64,000 bases of DNA from Chryseobacterium sp. KACC 21268 (GCA_028736075.1 CP117875.1:2418001-2482000); one strand, 5' to 3'. Shown: positions 1-9,956, counted from the stretch's first letter. Translations and numbers: made by a program. The notes: generated by a model from the sequence alone, not told the origin.

Positions 1-108
1 CCTTTTTGGAATTCCAGTGATAAGCCGATAGATTTTATTTCCACTTCTGGAGGTGTAGATCTGATCTACGAAGAGATAGAAAAACTAGCCCAAGGTTATC
101 CTGTATAA
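1..108 (+). CDS. Antitoxin of Xre/MbcA/ParS type, C-terminal end (partial)
   Basis: This frame is open from the window edge to the TAA at 106-108 and gives 35 residues ending in GYPV. The run KPIDFISTSGGVDLIYEEI matches the end of the toxin-binding domain found in Xre/MbcA/ParS antitoxins, where a KP-x-D-L/F block is followed by a helix. Its stop shares one base with the start of the RES-domain gene downstream, the usual antitoxin-first order of these pairs. The role, binding and neutralising the RES toxin and repressing its own operon, is inferred from the family and the neighbour. The N-terminal part lies outside the window. Confidence 0.7.
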   Translation, partial: PFWNSSDKPIDFISTSGGVDLIYEEIEKLAQGYPV

Positions 109-575
109 TGCTCGTTTACAGAATTGTCCACAAAAGATATGCGGACTCTCTCTTTGCGAGTGGCTTGGAAGGAAGATGGAACCACGAAGGTAAAAAAGTA
201 CTTTACACAGCCGAGAGTATTTCTCTTGCCTATCTGGAAACACTTGCGCATCGCAAAGGATTGGGATTCAATAAGGACTTTAGGATTATGGTCATCAAAA
301 TTCCTATCAATACAGAAATTCAAACGGTTGAATCCTCCGATTTGTCAAAAAGCTGGCGGGATTTTAGGAATTATTCGGATTGTCAAAAGATTGGAAATGC
401 TTGGTTTGATGCTGATGAAAAGCTATGTTTAAAAGTGCCTTCCGCGGTCGTTCCTGAAAATTGGAATGTCGTCATCAATACCTTTCATAAAGATTTTAAA
501 AAAGTAAAATTAATTGACGTTCTCGATTTTGAGCCTGATGATAGATTGGAACAAATTATAAAACAGTACAAATAA
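108..575 (+). CDS. RES-domain toxin (NAD+-degrading family)
   Basis: This 155-residue protein has the RES-domain layout: an N-terminal VYRI with the conserved Arg, then GRWNHEG, then VLYTAES and SLAYLE, which contain the residues that give the family its name. Characterised RES toxins degrade NAD+ by phosphorolysis or hydrolysis and arrest growth until the Xre-type antitoxin binds them. Length is normal for the family. The ATG overlaps the antitoxin stop by one base and its own TAA overlaps the kdsB ATG by one base, so all three are probably one transcript with coupled translation. Nothing indicates inactivation. The toxin role is inferred from the family. Confidence 0.85.
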   Translation: MLVYRIVHKRYADSLFASGLEGRWNHEGKKVLYTAESISLAYLETLAHRKGLGFNKDFRIMVIKIPINTEIQTVESSDLSKSWRDFRNYSDCQKIGNAWFDADEKLCLKVPSAVVPENWNVVINTFHKDFKKVKLIDVLDFEPDDRLEQIIKQYK

Positions 576-1297
576 TGAAAGTTATCGCAGTCATTCCTGC
601 CCGTTACAATTCCACCAGATTTCCTGGCAAAATGATGGAAATTTTGGGTAATAGAACTATTATTACAACAACGTATCAGAATGTTGTAGAGACTGGTTTG
701 TTTGATGAAGTCTTCGTGGCTACAGATTCCGAAATTATCTTTGATGAAATTTCCAAAAATGGCGGAAAAGCCGTAATGACAGGCGAACACGAAACAGGAA
801 GTGATAGAATTGCCGAAGCTGTTCGAAACATCGATTGTGATATTGTCATCAATGTTCAGGGCGATGAACCTTTTCTTAAGAAAGAACCTTTAAAGCAATT
901 GATTGATGTTTTTGCCAAGGACGAAAAGAAAGAGATTTCATTGGCTTCATTGAAAATTCAATTGAAAGAATCTGATGAAATTCAGAATCCTAATAATGTG
1001 AAAGTCATCACGGATATTAATGGGTTTGCCTTGTATTTCAGCCGTTCTGTGATTCCTTTTCATCGCGAATTGTCGTACAATGTCAAGTATTACAAACATA
1101 TTGGCGTCTATGCTTTTAGGAAAGAAGCTTTGCTTAAGTTTTCGTCTTTGGAAATGACACCTATGGAAATTTCGGAAAAATTAGAGCAATTGCGCTATTT
1201 GGAAAATGGAATGAAAATTAGGCTGGTAGAAACTGATTTTGTAGGAATTGGAATCGATACGCCGGAGGATCTGGAAAAAGCAAAAATGCTACTCTAA
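575..1297 (+). CDS. kdsB: 3-deoxy-manno-octulosonate cytidylyltransferase
   Basis: This enzyme activates Kdo with CTP to CMP-Kdo in the cytoplasm for the inner core of lipopolysaccharide. The 240-residue protein opens with [14 protein letters not shown], the IPAR-x-x-S-x-R-x-PGK nucleotide-binding signature. It continues with VATDSEII, a [11 protein letters not shown] block and INVQGDEPF, all typical of KdsB, and its length is normal. The ATG sits inside the stop of the RES toxin (TAATG), so an essential envelope gene appears translationally coupled to a toxin-antitoxin pair. It may also have its own promoter within the toxin gene; none was obvious. Confidence 0.95.
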   Translation: MKVIAVIPARYNSTRFPGKMMEILGNRTIITTTYQNVVETGLFDEVFVATDSEIIFDEISKNGGKAVMTGEHETGSDRIAEAVRNIDCDIVINVQGDEPFLKKEPLKQLIDVFAKDEKKEISLASLKIQLKESDEIQNPNNVKVITDINGFALYFSRSVIPFHRELSYNVKYYKHIGVYAFRKEALLKFSSLEMTPMEISEKLEQLRYLENGMKIRLVETDFVGIGIDTPEDLEKAKMLL

Positions 1298-1361
1298 CTG
1301 ATTAATATCTTTTTTAGCACTTTTTAATATTTCCACAGAATCGAGAACTTAATAAAAATCC

Positions 1362-1369
1362 TATCTTTG
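1362..1369 (+). promoter_or_regulatory. Putative -7 promoter box (TATCTTTG)
   Basis: TATCTTTG matches the Bacteroidetes TAnnTTTG -7 box and lies 18 bases before the ATG at 1388. No clear TTG element is seen upstream at the usual spacing. Confidence 0.5.
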
Positions 1370-1387
1370 GATTCTTAAAAATTCTGA

Positions 1388-2050
1388 ATGAAAAAAATAA
1401 TTCTCATATTCTCCATTATATTTTCCATTTTCATTTCTGCCCAAACAGCTACAGAGATCATCGACAAAAACATCGAGAATTCTGGTGGCCTTACCAATTG
1501 GAAACTTCTGAACACGGTTCAAATCCAAGGAAGAGTTACACTTGGCGTGAATGACGAATATCCTATTAAAATCTATCAACAACGTCCCAATCTCAGCAAA
1601 ACTGCAATGGTTGTTGGCGGAAAAGAAACGCCCGTTGAAGGTTATGATGGCAAGAATGGATATGCGATGAATTATGCGCAAAACAAGCTTCAGCAATACA
1701 ATGATTACATTCCCGAAAACTTCGACAACGATTTTATCGATTGGGAAAACAAAGGTTTTGAAGCTAAATTTCTAGGGAAAGAAAAAATTAACGATCAACT
1801 TTATTTCAAGGTCGAATTGACGAAGAATGTCAACAAAACAATTTATTACTTCGATGTCAGAAATTATATGTTGTTTCGTGAGATCAAAAAGGATGAGATC
1901 CTGACCTATTCTGATTATAAAAAAGTAGGACAATTATTAATGCCTTACAGAATCGAATCGTCTTCACCTAAGAAAGATAGCGATTACGTGATGACAATCA
2001 ATAAGATAGAGGTCAACAAGGAGCTGCCGAAAAATACTTTTAAGTTTTAA
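1388..2050 (+). CDS. Secreted LolA-like protein of unknown role
   Basis: This 220-residue protein begins with a clear Sec signal peptide (MKKIILIFSIIFSIFISAQT), cleaved near residue 18-19. After it comes ATEIIDKNIENSGGLTNWK, a helix like that opening many LolA/LolB-fold periplasmic proteins of Bacteroidetes. Several beta-strand segments follow, such as YYFDVRNYMLFREIKK, which resembles the half-barrel of lipoprotein carriers. No lipobox Cys is present, so it should be soluble in the periplasm. A TAnnTTTG box precedes it, and the YjbR gene starts six bases after its stop, so the two may be co-transcribed. The specific cargo or role is unknown. Confidence 0.7.
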   Translation: MKKIILIFSIIFSIFISAQTATEIIDKNIENSGGLTNWKLLNTVQIQGRVTLGVNDEYPIKIYQQRPNLSKTAMVVGGKETPVEGYDGKNGYAMNYAQNKLQQYNDYIPENFDNDFIDWENKGFEAKFLGKEKINDQLYFKVELTKNVNKTIYYFDVRNYMLFREIKKDEILTYSDYKKVGQLLMPYRIESSSPKKDSDYVMTINKIEVNKELPKNTFKF

Positions 2051-2056
2051 AGCATT

Positions 2057-2416
2057 ATGGAAGCTGAGGAAATCCGCGAATATTGCTTAAGTAAAAAAGC
2101 AGTGACGGAAAGTTTTCCATTTGACCTGGAAACCTTGGTCTTCAAAGTTGGTGGGAAGATGTTTCTTTTGATTTCCTTGGAACAACAGCCGGCAACATTC
2201 TCTGCCAAAGCTGATCCTGAATGGAGCGAGGAGTTACGGGAAGAATTTTCTCAGATCAACGGTGCTTACCATATGAATAAAACACATTGGAATTCAGTGG
2301 TTTGTGAAGGATTAAAGCAGGATTTGATTTTTAAATTGATTGACCATTCTTACGATTTGGTCTTCAAATCTTTGACTAAGAAAATTAAAGATGAAATTAA
2401 TATTGGTGAAAATTAA
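2057..2416 (+). CDS. MmcQ/YjbR family protein
   Basis: This 119-residue protein fits the MmcQ/YjbR family, small cytoplasmic proteins with a CyaY-like fold and a supposed DNA-binding role that is poorly proven. The family pattern is visible: an N-terminal helix with EIREYCLSKKAVTESFPFD, then LVFKVGGKMFLLISLE, then AYHMNKTHWNSV and the closing helix LIDHSYDLVFKSL. It begins six bases after the upstream secreted protein. Neighbours do not suggest a process, and no partner is apparent. Confidence 0.85.
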   Translation: MEAEEIREYCLSKKAVTESFPFDLETLVFKVGGKMFLLISLEQQPATFSAKADPEWSEELREEFSQINGAYHMNKTHWNSVVCEGLKQDLIFKLIDHSYDLVFKSLTKKIKDEINIGEN

Positions 2417-2450
2417 TAAATGTAATATATTTATCGAAACTAATATATCT

Positions 2451-3650
2451 ATGAAATTAATTTTATCTCTAAGTCTTCTATTGTTGAGTCAATTTTCTCT
2501 GGCTCAAATAAAATTCGAAAAAGCTTACTACATTGATAACGAAAATTCAAGACACGAGGTCTTAATTAAAAATGGTGACTGGCTGAATAATCCTTCAGAA
2601 TTTACATTTAAAGATTCAGAGAATTCTCAAGAGGTTGTCGGGAATACTTCAAATGTGAAAGAATTTGGCGTGGACGGTTACAAAAAACTTGTGAGATACA
2701 AGGGTAATATTGATTATTCTACCGATGAATTATCAAAACTTTCTCTCAACAAAAACCCGGAATACAGGCAGAAAGAAGTATTTTTATATGAATTGGTTTC
2801 TGGAAAAATGAATCTATATTCTTACCGTGACAAAGATGTTGTGAGATACTTCTATTCGAAAGCGGGAAATGAAATAACTGAACTTGAGTACAAGAGATAC
2901 TATGGAGAAAATGATCAAACTATGATGATCACTAATTCCCACTATAAGAAGCAATTAGAAATGGCGATGGCTGACAATCCAGAGGTCGCTAAAAAATTAA
3001 AGCATTCCAATTATTCATCCCAAGACTTAACCAAAATTTTTAATCAGTATAACGATATTATTTTAGAAAGCAGCAAGGGAAAACTGAATCTGAGAGTAAG
3101 ACCAGGAGTTACCTTTTCTAATGTAAATGTGAGTGAAGACCAGTTTCTTATTTTTTCAAAATTAGATTATGGAACAAAAGTGGGCTTCAGAATCGGAATG
3201 GAGTTGGAGTGGATTCTTCCTTTCAATAAAAATAAATGGGGACTTATTTTCGAACCAACTTTTATGAATTATAAAGGTACTGCAAGCTATCAGTCTTACA
3301 CATCTACTGTAAAATATTCCACCTTGGATTTAGCATTGGGGATGAGACATTATTTTTTCATTAATGATAACTCCAAATTATTTGTAAATGGTCAATTGCT
3401 AATGAGTAGTACATTCAAAAAGGATTCTGAAGTTGAAATCATTTACCAATTTCTTGAAAATTACAGTTCTGAAACGAAATTGGACGTGTCTTCTAGAGGT
3501 GCTTCTTTTGCTTTTGGAGTCGGTTATAACTATAAAAGACTTTCTGTGGAGGCGAGAATTAATACGAAAAGAAACATAACTAGTGACTACGCTAATTGGC
3601 TAACAAAATTCAATTATAACTCTATAGTGTTGGGATATAATATTTTTTGA
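2451..3650 (+). CDS. Outer-membrane beta-barrel protein, PorT-like
   Basis: The ATG at 2451 is preferred over the in-frame ATG at 2391 because it places a standard signal peptide (MKLILSLSLLLLSQFSLAQ) at the N-terminus and avoids overlap with the upstream gene. The mature part has about 200 residues of mixed region (YIDNENSRHEVLIKNGDW and on). After it come alternating amphipathic strands such as LNLRVRPGVTFSNVNV, YGTKVGFRIGMELEWIL and FGVGYNYKRLSVEARI, ending in an aromatic residue (GYNIF). This is the pattern of Bacteroidetes outer-membrane barrels of the PorT/OmpA-barrel kind. Function is unknown; it is about 399 residues. Confidence 0.75.
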   Translation: MKLILSLSLLLLSQFSLAQIKFEKAYYIDNENSRHEVLIKNGDWLNNPSEFTFKDSENSQEVVGNTSNVKEFGVDGYKKLVRYKGNIDYSTDELSKLSLNKNPEYRQKEVFLYELVSGKMNLYSYRDKDVVRYFYSKAGNEITELEYKRYYGENDQTMMITNSHYKKQLEMAMADNPEVAKKLKHSNYSSQDLTKIFNQYNDIILESSKGKLNLRVRPGVTFSNVNVSEDQFLIFSKLDYGTKVGFRIGMELEWILPFNKNKWGLIFEPTFMNYKGTASYQSYTSTVKYSTLDLALGMRHYFFINDNSKLFVNGQLLMSSTFKKDSEVEIIYQFLENYSSETKLDVSSRGASFAFGVGYNYKRLSVEARINTKRNITSDYANWLTKFNYNSIVLGYNIF

Positions 3651-3657
3651 TACGATA

Positions 3658-4584
3658 TTAAAACTGAAATTCCTCGGTCAATCTTTTATCCAGATCCAAT
3701 TTTTCAATAAGTTTCTCCAAACCTTCGAATTCGATTTCGTCGTGAAGATAATCCCTGAATTTTACAGTGATCTCTTTATCATAGATATTTTGGTCGAAAT
3801 CCAGAATATAAACTTCCGTATGCAAAGTTTGATTTTCATTATCAACTGTAGGATTCGTTCCGATGCTCAACATTCCTTTGTAGAAAGTCTTGTCAATCCA
3901 AACTTCTACGATGTAAGCGCCACTTTTCGGTAGCAGTTTGTTAATCGGAACATCTATATTCGCCGTTGGATAACCAATTGTTCTTCCCAGTTTTTTCCCG
4001 TGAATTACGTTTCCAGTTAAAGGATAATTATAACCCAACATTTCGTTCGCATCCTTGATTCTGCCTTCTGATAAAGCAATTCTGATCTTTGTAGAACTAA
4101 TGTTCAAATCATTCTGTTGGACTGCTTCCAATTGATTGACTTTAAAGTCGAGTTCGCTGGATAGAGATTTCAATAACTCAAAATTTCCGCTTTTGTTCTT
4201 TCCAAAAGTATGGTCGTGACCGATGATGATGTGCTTTACATTCAGTTTGTCAACCAAAACCTGTTCACAGAATTCGATTCCCGTCAGATTTCTGAACTCT
4301 TCATCAAAAGTTTTAAGGAAAATATTCTGGATTCCACTTCTTTCAAGCAATCCCAGCTTTTCTTCCAGTGTATTGAGCATTTTTACATCATCATTCGGAT
4401 TCAGGAATTTTCTTGGATGTGGCCAGAAACTTAGAATAGCTGATTCCAACTCTTCATTTTTGGCGATCTCATTCAACGTATTAATAATAGATAAATGCCC
4501 AAGATGAACGCCGTCAAACATTCCTAATGATAATGCCAGTAGGGTTTTGGAGTGATAATCGTTGAAATCCGTAATGATTTTCAA
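3658..4584 (-). CDS. ribF: Bifunctional riboflavin kinase / FAD synthetase
   Basis: RibF phosphorylates riboflavin to FMN and adenylylates it to FAD. The N-terminal nucleotidyltransferase domain shows LSLGMFDGVHLGH and IGHDHTFGKNKSG; the C-terminal kinase domain shows GKKLGRTIGYPTANI and LHTEVYILDFD. I chose the TTG at 4584 because it puts KIITDF at the N-terminus, where relatives begin, and gives about 308 residues. The in-frame ATG at 4656 would add 24 residues without family match. The gene is divergent from atpD, with about 160 bases between the two starts. No FMN riboswitch is visible. Confidence 0.93.
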   Translation of the reverse strand: MKIITDFNDYHSKTLLALSLGMFDGVHLGHLSIINTLNEIAKNEELESAILSFWPHPRKFLNPNDDVKMLNTLEEKLGLLERSGIQNIFLKTFDEEFRNLTGIEFCEQVLVDKLNVKHIIIGHDHTFGKNKSGNFELLKSLSSELDFKVNQLEAVQQNDLNISSTKIRIALSEGRIKDANEMLGYNYPLTGNVIHGKKLGRTIGYPTANIDVPINKLLPKSGAYIVEVWIDKTFYKGMLSIGTNPTVDNENQTLHTEVYILDFDQNIYDKEITVKFRDYLHDEIEFEGLEKLIEKLDLDKRLTEEFQF

Positions 4585-4676
4585 ATGCTGAAATTTTTTG
4601 ACAAAAAGTGATGCGTTTTGTCCGGCTAAAAATACACCTAAAAATGGTGTTGTCAATTGTTATGCAAATATGATAA

Positions 4677-6254
<1,578 letters not shown>

Positions 6255-6264
6255 CAAAGGACTA

Positions 6265-6335
6265 GAGACTTTTAGATGAGAGATGATAGACTTTTTTATT
6301 TGGTCTCATATCTCATATCTCTCAATCTTTTAATC
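6265..6335. repeat. Imperfect inverted repeat in the atpD-atpC spacer
   Basis: The 90-base spacer holds GAGAGATGATAGAC followed, across a T-rich loop, by GTCTCATATCTCATATCTCTC. This can fold into an imperfect hairpin and contains short CATATCT direct repeats. It lies inside a presumed two-gene operon, so it could modulate the atpD:atpC ratio or simply be a decayed intergenic repeat. It is not followed by a uniform T-run, so it does not look like a normal terminator. Confidence 0.45.
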
Positions 6336-6344
6336 TAATTTAAA

Positions 6345-6626
6345 ATGAATATAAAAATTTTAACTCCGGAATTTGTGATCTTTGAAGGCGAAGTAGAATC
6401 AGTTCTTCTTCCTGGAAAAAGCGGGCAATTCCAAATCTTTAAAAATCATGCGGCGATCGTTTCTGCTTTGGTTGGTGGAAAAGTGAAGATCTATACAGAC
6501 AAAGTCAATGGTTCTTTCGAAAAATATTTGACCAAAGAAACAGAAGCAAAAAGCGCTTACTCTTACGAGATCAAAAGTGGTGTTTTAGAATTCAACAATG
6601 ATAAAGGAATTATTCTTTGCGAGTAA
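6345..6626 (+). CDS. atpC: ATP synthase F1 subunit epsilon, short form
   Basis: The epsilon subunit sits on the central stalk of F1. This 93-residue protein begins MNIKILTPEFVIFEGEVESV and contains LPGKSGQFQIFKNHAAIVSAL, the epsilon N-terminal beta-sandwich signature. It ends after that domain, lacking the C-terminal helical hairpin that makes other bacterial epsilon subunits about 130 residues and lets them inhibit ATP hydrolysis. Short epsilon subunits are usual in Bacteroidetes. It follows atpD by 90 bases and is followed by a strong terminator. Confidence 0.95.
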   Translation: MNIKILTPEFVIFEGEVESVLLPGKSGQFQIFKNHAAIVSALVGGKVKIYTDKVNGSFEKYLTKETEAKSAYSYEIKSGVLEFNNDKGIILCE

Positions 6627-6650
6627 TCATCCAATTCATATAAATCAAAA

Positions 6651-6680
6651 TCCCGAAAAGCAATTTTCGGGATTTTTTTT
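6651..6680 (+). terminator. Rho-independent terminator after atpC
   Basis: A perfect 9-bp stem (TCCCGAAAA / TTTTCGGGA) closes a GCAA loop and is followed by an eight-T run. It ends the atpD-atpC transcript. Confidence 0.9.
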
Positions 6681-6736
6681 GTTTTAAGTTTTAAAATTTG
6701 ATTAATTTAGAAAGAGAAAAAGTTTTGTAATTATTT

Positions 6737-6848
6737 GGGCAGCTTTATCCGCCTTCCACTCCCGCTTTTTTTTGAAAAATTCCAACCTCAAAATCCACAG
6801 CTTATTTTTCAAAAAAAGAGCTCCGTTCAAGTCGGGCTGCAGCTTCGC
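6737..6848 (-). repeat. Dispersed structured repeat, copy C
   Basis: On the minus strand this reads GCGAAGCTGCAGCCCGACTT, a GGA block and a T-run, then an A-run followed by GCGGGAGTGGAAGGCGGAT and AAAGCTGCCC. The same order occurs at 33214-33304 and 49719-49822. The T-run and A-run can pair to form a central hairpin, and the G/C-rich ends are partly complementary. It lies between the convergent ends of atpC and the radical SAM gene. The rest of this 350-base gap, between the atpC terminator and 6977, shows no other feature. Confidence 0.6.
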
Positions 6849-6977
6849 AAAATCGAACATTTGTCTTTAGATTCACATTTTCTATAAAATCAAAGTTCCC
6901 AAAAACACAATTTTCAGATCACTGAAATTCCCAACGGGACGACCAATTTCCCAGCATAGGAATTTATTCCTATGATA

Positions 6978-9170
6978 CTAAAGCGAAAGAATCACCCCAT
7001 TTTCCTTCAATTGTTGCATCGGTTTCGAAAACCAGAACAATTCAAAATCTTCAAAGCTATTTTCAAAATCAGTTTTCAGTTGCAACAAACTCAATTTCTT
7101 TCCATTTTCAATTGCGTTTTCATTCAGGATTCTGATCAGCCAATGCGCTTGTTCCTTAGCCAATTCAATCTTCAAAATATTGGTTTTCAAATGAAAAGTC
7201 AATTGACTTAGTTCCCACGAATTTCCTTTTTTAGTTTTAATAAAATCTTCAGCAATGACATTTTTCTCAAGGAAAACAATTTTGGAATTCGGCTTAAAAC
7301 TAAAATTATCTTCCTCCAAAAGCGAGTCGTGAATATAATCCGGATGAATCGTCGTCTTCGGAATTTTAAAATCAAACCAACTTTGCAACGGCATTTCAAA
7401 ATTGATTCCGTGCATATAATTGAACAACGATTTCTTCAATCCAAAACTAAATTTGCTATGATCAATTCCCGTTTTATCCGTAAAATCAATGTCATTATTA
7501 GCAAATAAAATCTCCTGCTTCACTGGAATCACGCCATATTCCTCAGGATTGATTCCGACAGGTGAGTGTGCGGTCATCGCAAACTGATGCCAAAATCCAC
7601 TCTGCAAAATTCCCATTTCGAAAAGCTGACGAACCATCTCCAAAGAGTCCACTGTTTCCTGAACTGTCTGAGTCGGGTAGCCATACATCAAATACGCGTG
7701 AACCATAATTCCAGATTCGGTGAAATTTCTTGTCACTCTAGCGACTTGGTCAACGGAAACGCCTTTGTCAATTAATTTTAACAATCGGTCACTTGCGACT
7801 TCCAATCCACCAGAAACCGCTACACAACCTGAAATCTTTAGTAGAAAACATAAATCCTGAGTGAAACTCTTTTCAAATCTAATATTGGTCCACCAAGTCA
7901 CGACGAGATTTCTTCGTAGAATTTCCAAAGCCACTTCACGCATTAAAGCTGGAGGCGCGGCTTCATCCACAAAATGGAATCCTGTTTCGCCAGTTGTTGC
8001 GATCAGTTCTTCCATTCTATCAACCAAAATTTTGGCAGAAACTGGTTCATAAAGTCTGATGTAATCGAGTGAAATATCGCAAAAGGTACATTTTCCCCAA
8101 TAGCAACCGTGCGCCATTGTGAGCTTGTTCCAACGGCCATCGCTCCACAAACTGTGCATTGGATTGGCAATCTCAATGACGGAAATATATTTGTCTAATT
8201 GCAGATCGGAATAATCAGGCGTTCCGACTTGTGCTTGTTTATAATCGTGTTTTGTGGAATTGTTTTTATAAATAACTTTTCCGTTTTCAATTAGGAAAGT
8301 ACGTTTTAGAATGGACTCAAAATTCTCTGTCTGACAAACATTCTCATAAACGAGTTCAAGAGGTAATTCGCCGTCATCTAAAGTGATGAAATCCACAAAT
8401 TCAAAAACCCTTTTATCCTTGACTTCTCGAAGTTCTGTATTTGGAAAACCGCCACCCATCGCCGTTTTGATATGCGGATAATGTTCTTTGATGAATTTGG
8501 CACATCGAAACGCAGAGTACAAATTCCCTGGAAAAGGGACAGAAAAACAAACCAATTTTGGCTGAACCAATTCCAACTTTTCTCGAAGAATATTCAACGA
8601 GAAATCATCTATAAAAGTCTGAACATCACTTAATTTAAAATATAATTCATCAAAAGAATTCGCGCTTTTTCCTAATCGTTCTGCATATCTGCTGAAACCA
8701 AAATCCGAATCCACATTTTCAACAATATAGTCGGAAAGATCTTCCAGATACAAAGTTGCCAAATGTTTCGCTTTGTCCTGCAGACCCATATTCCCGAAAG
8801 CAAATTCCATATCATCTAACTGATTGAAACGGGAAGCTTCGGGCAGAAAATTCATTGAACAAATTTGTCGCGCTAAAGTTGGATTTTTATTTTGCAGAAA
8901 AAGAATGACCTGATCGATCGTTTTGATGTATTCATCTCGTAAAGCAAAAATACGCTGAGAATTTTCTGAGATAGTTTTGATGTCAATTTCCTTAGAAAAA
9001 ACTTTCTGAATGCCATCTTTTGAAAACAACTGCAAAATCACTTCTATCCCCAAATCGATTTGATAGCTTGATATATTTTTGGTATTCAAAAAACCTTTGA
9101 TATAAGCCGTCGCTGGATAAGGCGTGTTGAGTTGCGTGAAAGGAGGCGTGATGAGAAGAATATCTTTCAA
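6978..9170 (-). CDS. B12-binding-domain radical SAM protein
   Basis: This 730-residue protein begins with ILLITPPFTQLNTPYPATAY, the start of the B12-binding Rossmann domain of class B radical SAM enzymes, which runs to about residue 280 (VPFPGNLYSAF, AMGGGFPNTE, TLDDGE). The radical SAM core follows with HGCYWGKCTFCD: Cys 356, 361 and 364, a CX4CX2C spacing rather than CX3CX2C. Other core elements are FVDEAAPP, VSGGLEVASDRLL and MYGYPTQT. The substrate is unknown; relatives include methyltransferases and peptide-modifying enzymes. No small precursor peptide gene is seen beside it. A TATCTTTG box lies upstream at 9184-9191. Confidence 0.85.
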   Translation of the reverse strand: MKDILLITPPFTQLNTPYPATAYIKGFLNTKNISSYQIDLGIEVILQLFSKDGIQKVFSKEIDIKTISENSQRIFALRDEYIKTIDQVILFLQNKNPTLARQICSMNFLPEASRFNQLDDMEFAFGNMGLQDKAKHLATLYLEDLSDYIVENVDSDFGFSRYAERLGKSANSFDELYFKLSDVQTFIDDFSLNILREKLELVQPKLVCFSVPFPGNLYSAFRCAKFIKEHYPHIKTAMGGGFPNTELREVKDKRVFEFVDFITLDDGELPLELVYENVCQTENFESILKRTFLIENGKVIYKNNSTKHDYKQAQVGTPDYSDLQLDKYISVIEIANPMHSLWSDGRWNKLTMAHGCYWGKCTFCDISLDYIRLYEPVSAKILVDRMEELIATTGETGFHFVDEAAPPALMREVALEILRRNLVVTWWTNIRFEKSFTQDLCFLLKISGCVAVSGGLEVASDRLLKLIDKGVSVDQVARVTRNFTESGIMVHAYLMYGYPTQTVQETVDSLEMVRQLFEMGILQSGFWHQFAMTAHSPVGINPEEYGVIPVKQEILFANNDIDFTDKTGIDHSKFSFGLKKSLFNYMHGINFEMPLQSWFDFKIPKTTIHPDYIHDSLLEEDNFSFKPNSKIVFLEKNVIAEDFIKTKKGNSWELSQLTFHLKTNILKIELAKEQAHWLIRILNENAIENGKKLSLLQLKTDFENSFEDFELFWFSKPMQQLKENGVILSL

Positions 9171-9183
9171 AAGAAATTTTTTG

Positions 9184-9191
9184 CAAAGATA
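9184..9191 (-). promoter_or_regulatory. Putative -7 box of the radical SAM gene
   Basis: TATCTTTG on the minus strand matches TAnnTTTG and sits 13 bases before the ATG at 9170. Confidence 0.55.
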
Positions 9192-9335
9192 AGTTTTCTA
9201 AAATTTGAAAATCGAAGATTATTTGAGAACAAAAATTTATTACAGAATATCTTAACACAAAAGTCAAAAAATATATGTGAGTCATTTGAGCTTTCAAGAA
9301 GTAATAAAAAGATGAATAATTTTAAATTTTCTATC

Positions 9336-9350
9336 GTGACTTTTGTGGTT
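9336..9350. repeat. GTGACTTTTGTGGTT repeat, single copy
   Basis: The 15-base sequence GTGACTTTTGTGGTT recurs in both arms of the inverted repeat at 38168-38301. Here it lies just beyond the stop of the Xre-type regulator. It belongs to a dispersed intergenic repeat family rather than to a gene. Confidence 0.5.
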
Positions 9351-9362
9351 CAACTTTTAAAA

Positions 9363-9884
9363 CTAATTTTCAAAAGTTTCAAAAGTTCCGTCCTCATAAA
9401 AAAACACAATTCTTTTGACATTTTTCTTTTTTGAATCTTGTTTTTGAATGGAATTTTCTAATTGCTGAGAATCGGATAAAATATTTTTTTCAGCTACTTG
9501 TGTAGAAATATTGGAATCTCGCGATTTTGGTTTTTCTACTTTATCTTCACTTTCGGTAATGCCAAAATTTTCATCATTGATCAAAGAAAACAGATCTGGT
9601 AATGACGGTTTTTTCTTTTCTACAATTTCTGGCTTTTCTTCGACAACAGGTTCTTCAGGTTCCTTTTCTGAAATCAGCATTTCACCTTCACCTGTAATAA
9701 GCCAATCCCATTCGAATTTTGGAAACGCCGTTTTTATTTTGGTGATGAAATCGAGAGAAGGTTTGTTACGTCCAGAAATGATATGAGAAATGCTTGAACG
9801 TTGCACACCAATTTCTTCCGCAAATTCTGCTGGCGTCAACTCCGAGTACTCGATTACTTTTGTAAATCTATCAGTGAATTCCAT
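9363..9884 (-). CDS. Xre-type helix-turn-helix regulator
   Basis: Residues about 8-65 form a Cro/C1-type DNA-binding domain: TPAEFAEEIGVQRSSISHII followed by SGRNKPSLDFITKI and FEWDWLITGEGEML, a common ending of this domain in Bacteroidetes. After it comes an acidic, Pro/Lys-rich linker and a conserved-looking tail RIVFFYEDGTFETFEN. The start MEFTDRF at 9884 is preferred over 9905 because a TACATTTG box overlaps the upstream region, leaving no room for the longer form. The spacer ahead of it holds several TTACAnnTGTAA-like palindromes, which fits autoregulation, but targets are unknown. It is not next to phage genes. Confidence 0.85.
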   Translation of the reverse strand: MEFTDRFTKVIEYSELTPAEFAEEIGVQRSSISHIISGRNKPSLDFITKIKTAFPKFEWDWLITGEGEMLISEKEPEEPVVEEKPEIVEKKKPSLPDLFSLINDENFGITESEDKVEKPKSRDSNISTQVAEKNILSDSQQLENSIQKQDSKKKNVKRIVFFYEDGTFETFEN

Positions 9885-9888
9885 TTCA

Positions 9889-9896
9889 CAAATGTA
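9889..9896 (-). promoter_or_regulatory. Putative -7 box close to the regulator start
   Basis: TACATTTG on the minus strand matches TAnnTTTG, and only four bases separate it from the ATG at 9884. If used, the message would be nearly leaderless. Confidence 0.4.
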
Positions 9897-9944
9897 ATGA
9901 ATCAAATTTTAAATCTCATCACATTTGTATAATTATCTTGTTTA

Positions 9945-9956
9945 CATTTGTAACAT
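9945..9956. promoter_or_regulatory. Candidate operator palindrome TTACATTTGTAA
   Basis: This is a complete TTACA-nn-TGTAA palindrome upstream of the Xre-type regulator. Near matches lie at 9886-9897 and 9920-9931, and a second complete match is at 12030-12041. It could be an operator of the neighbouring regulator. TACATTTG inside it also fits a -7 promoter box, so the two readings cannot be separated by eye. Confidence 0.35.

Noticed and set aside
4584-4656. Longer ribF start
   Set aside because: The added 24 residues do not resemble the family N-terminus; the TTG gives KIITDF directly.
6855-6975. Possible gene or RNA in the rest of the gap after copy C
   Set aside because: No open frame with a start fits and no stable hairpin was seen.
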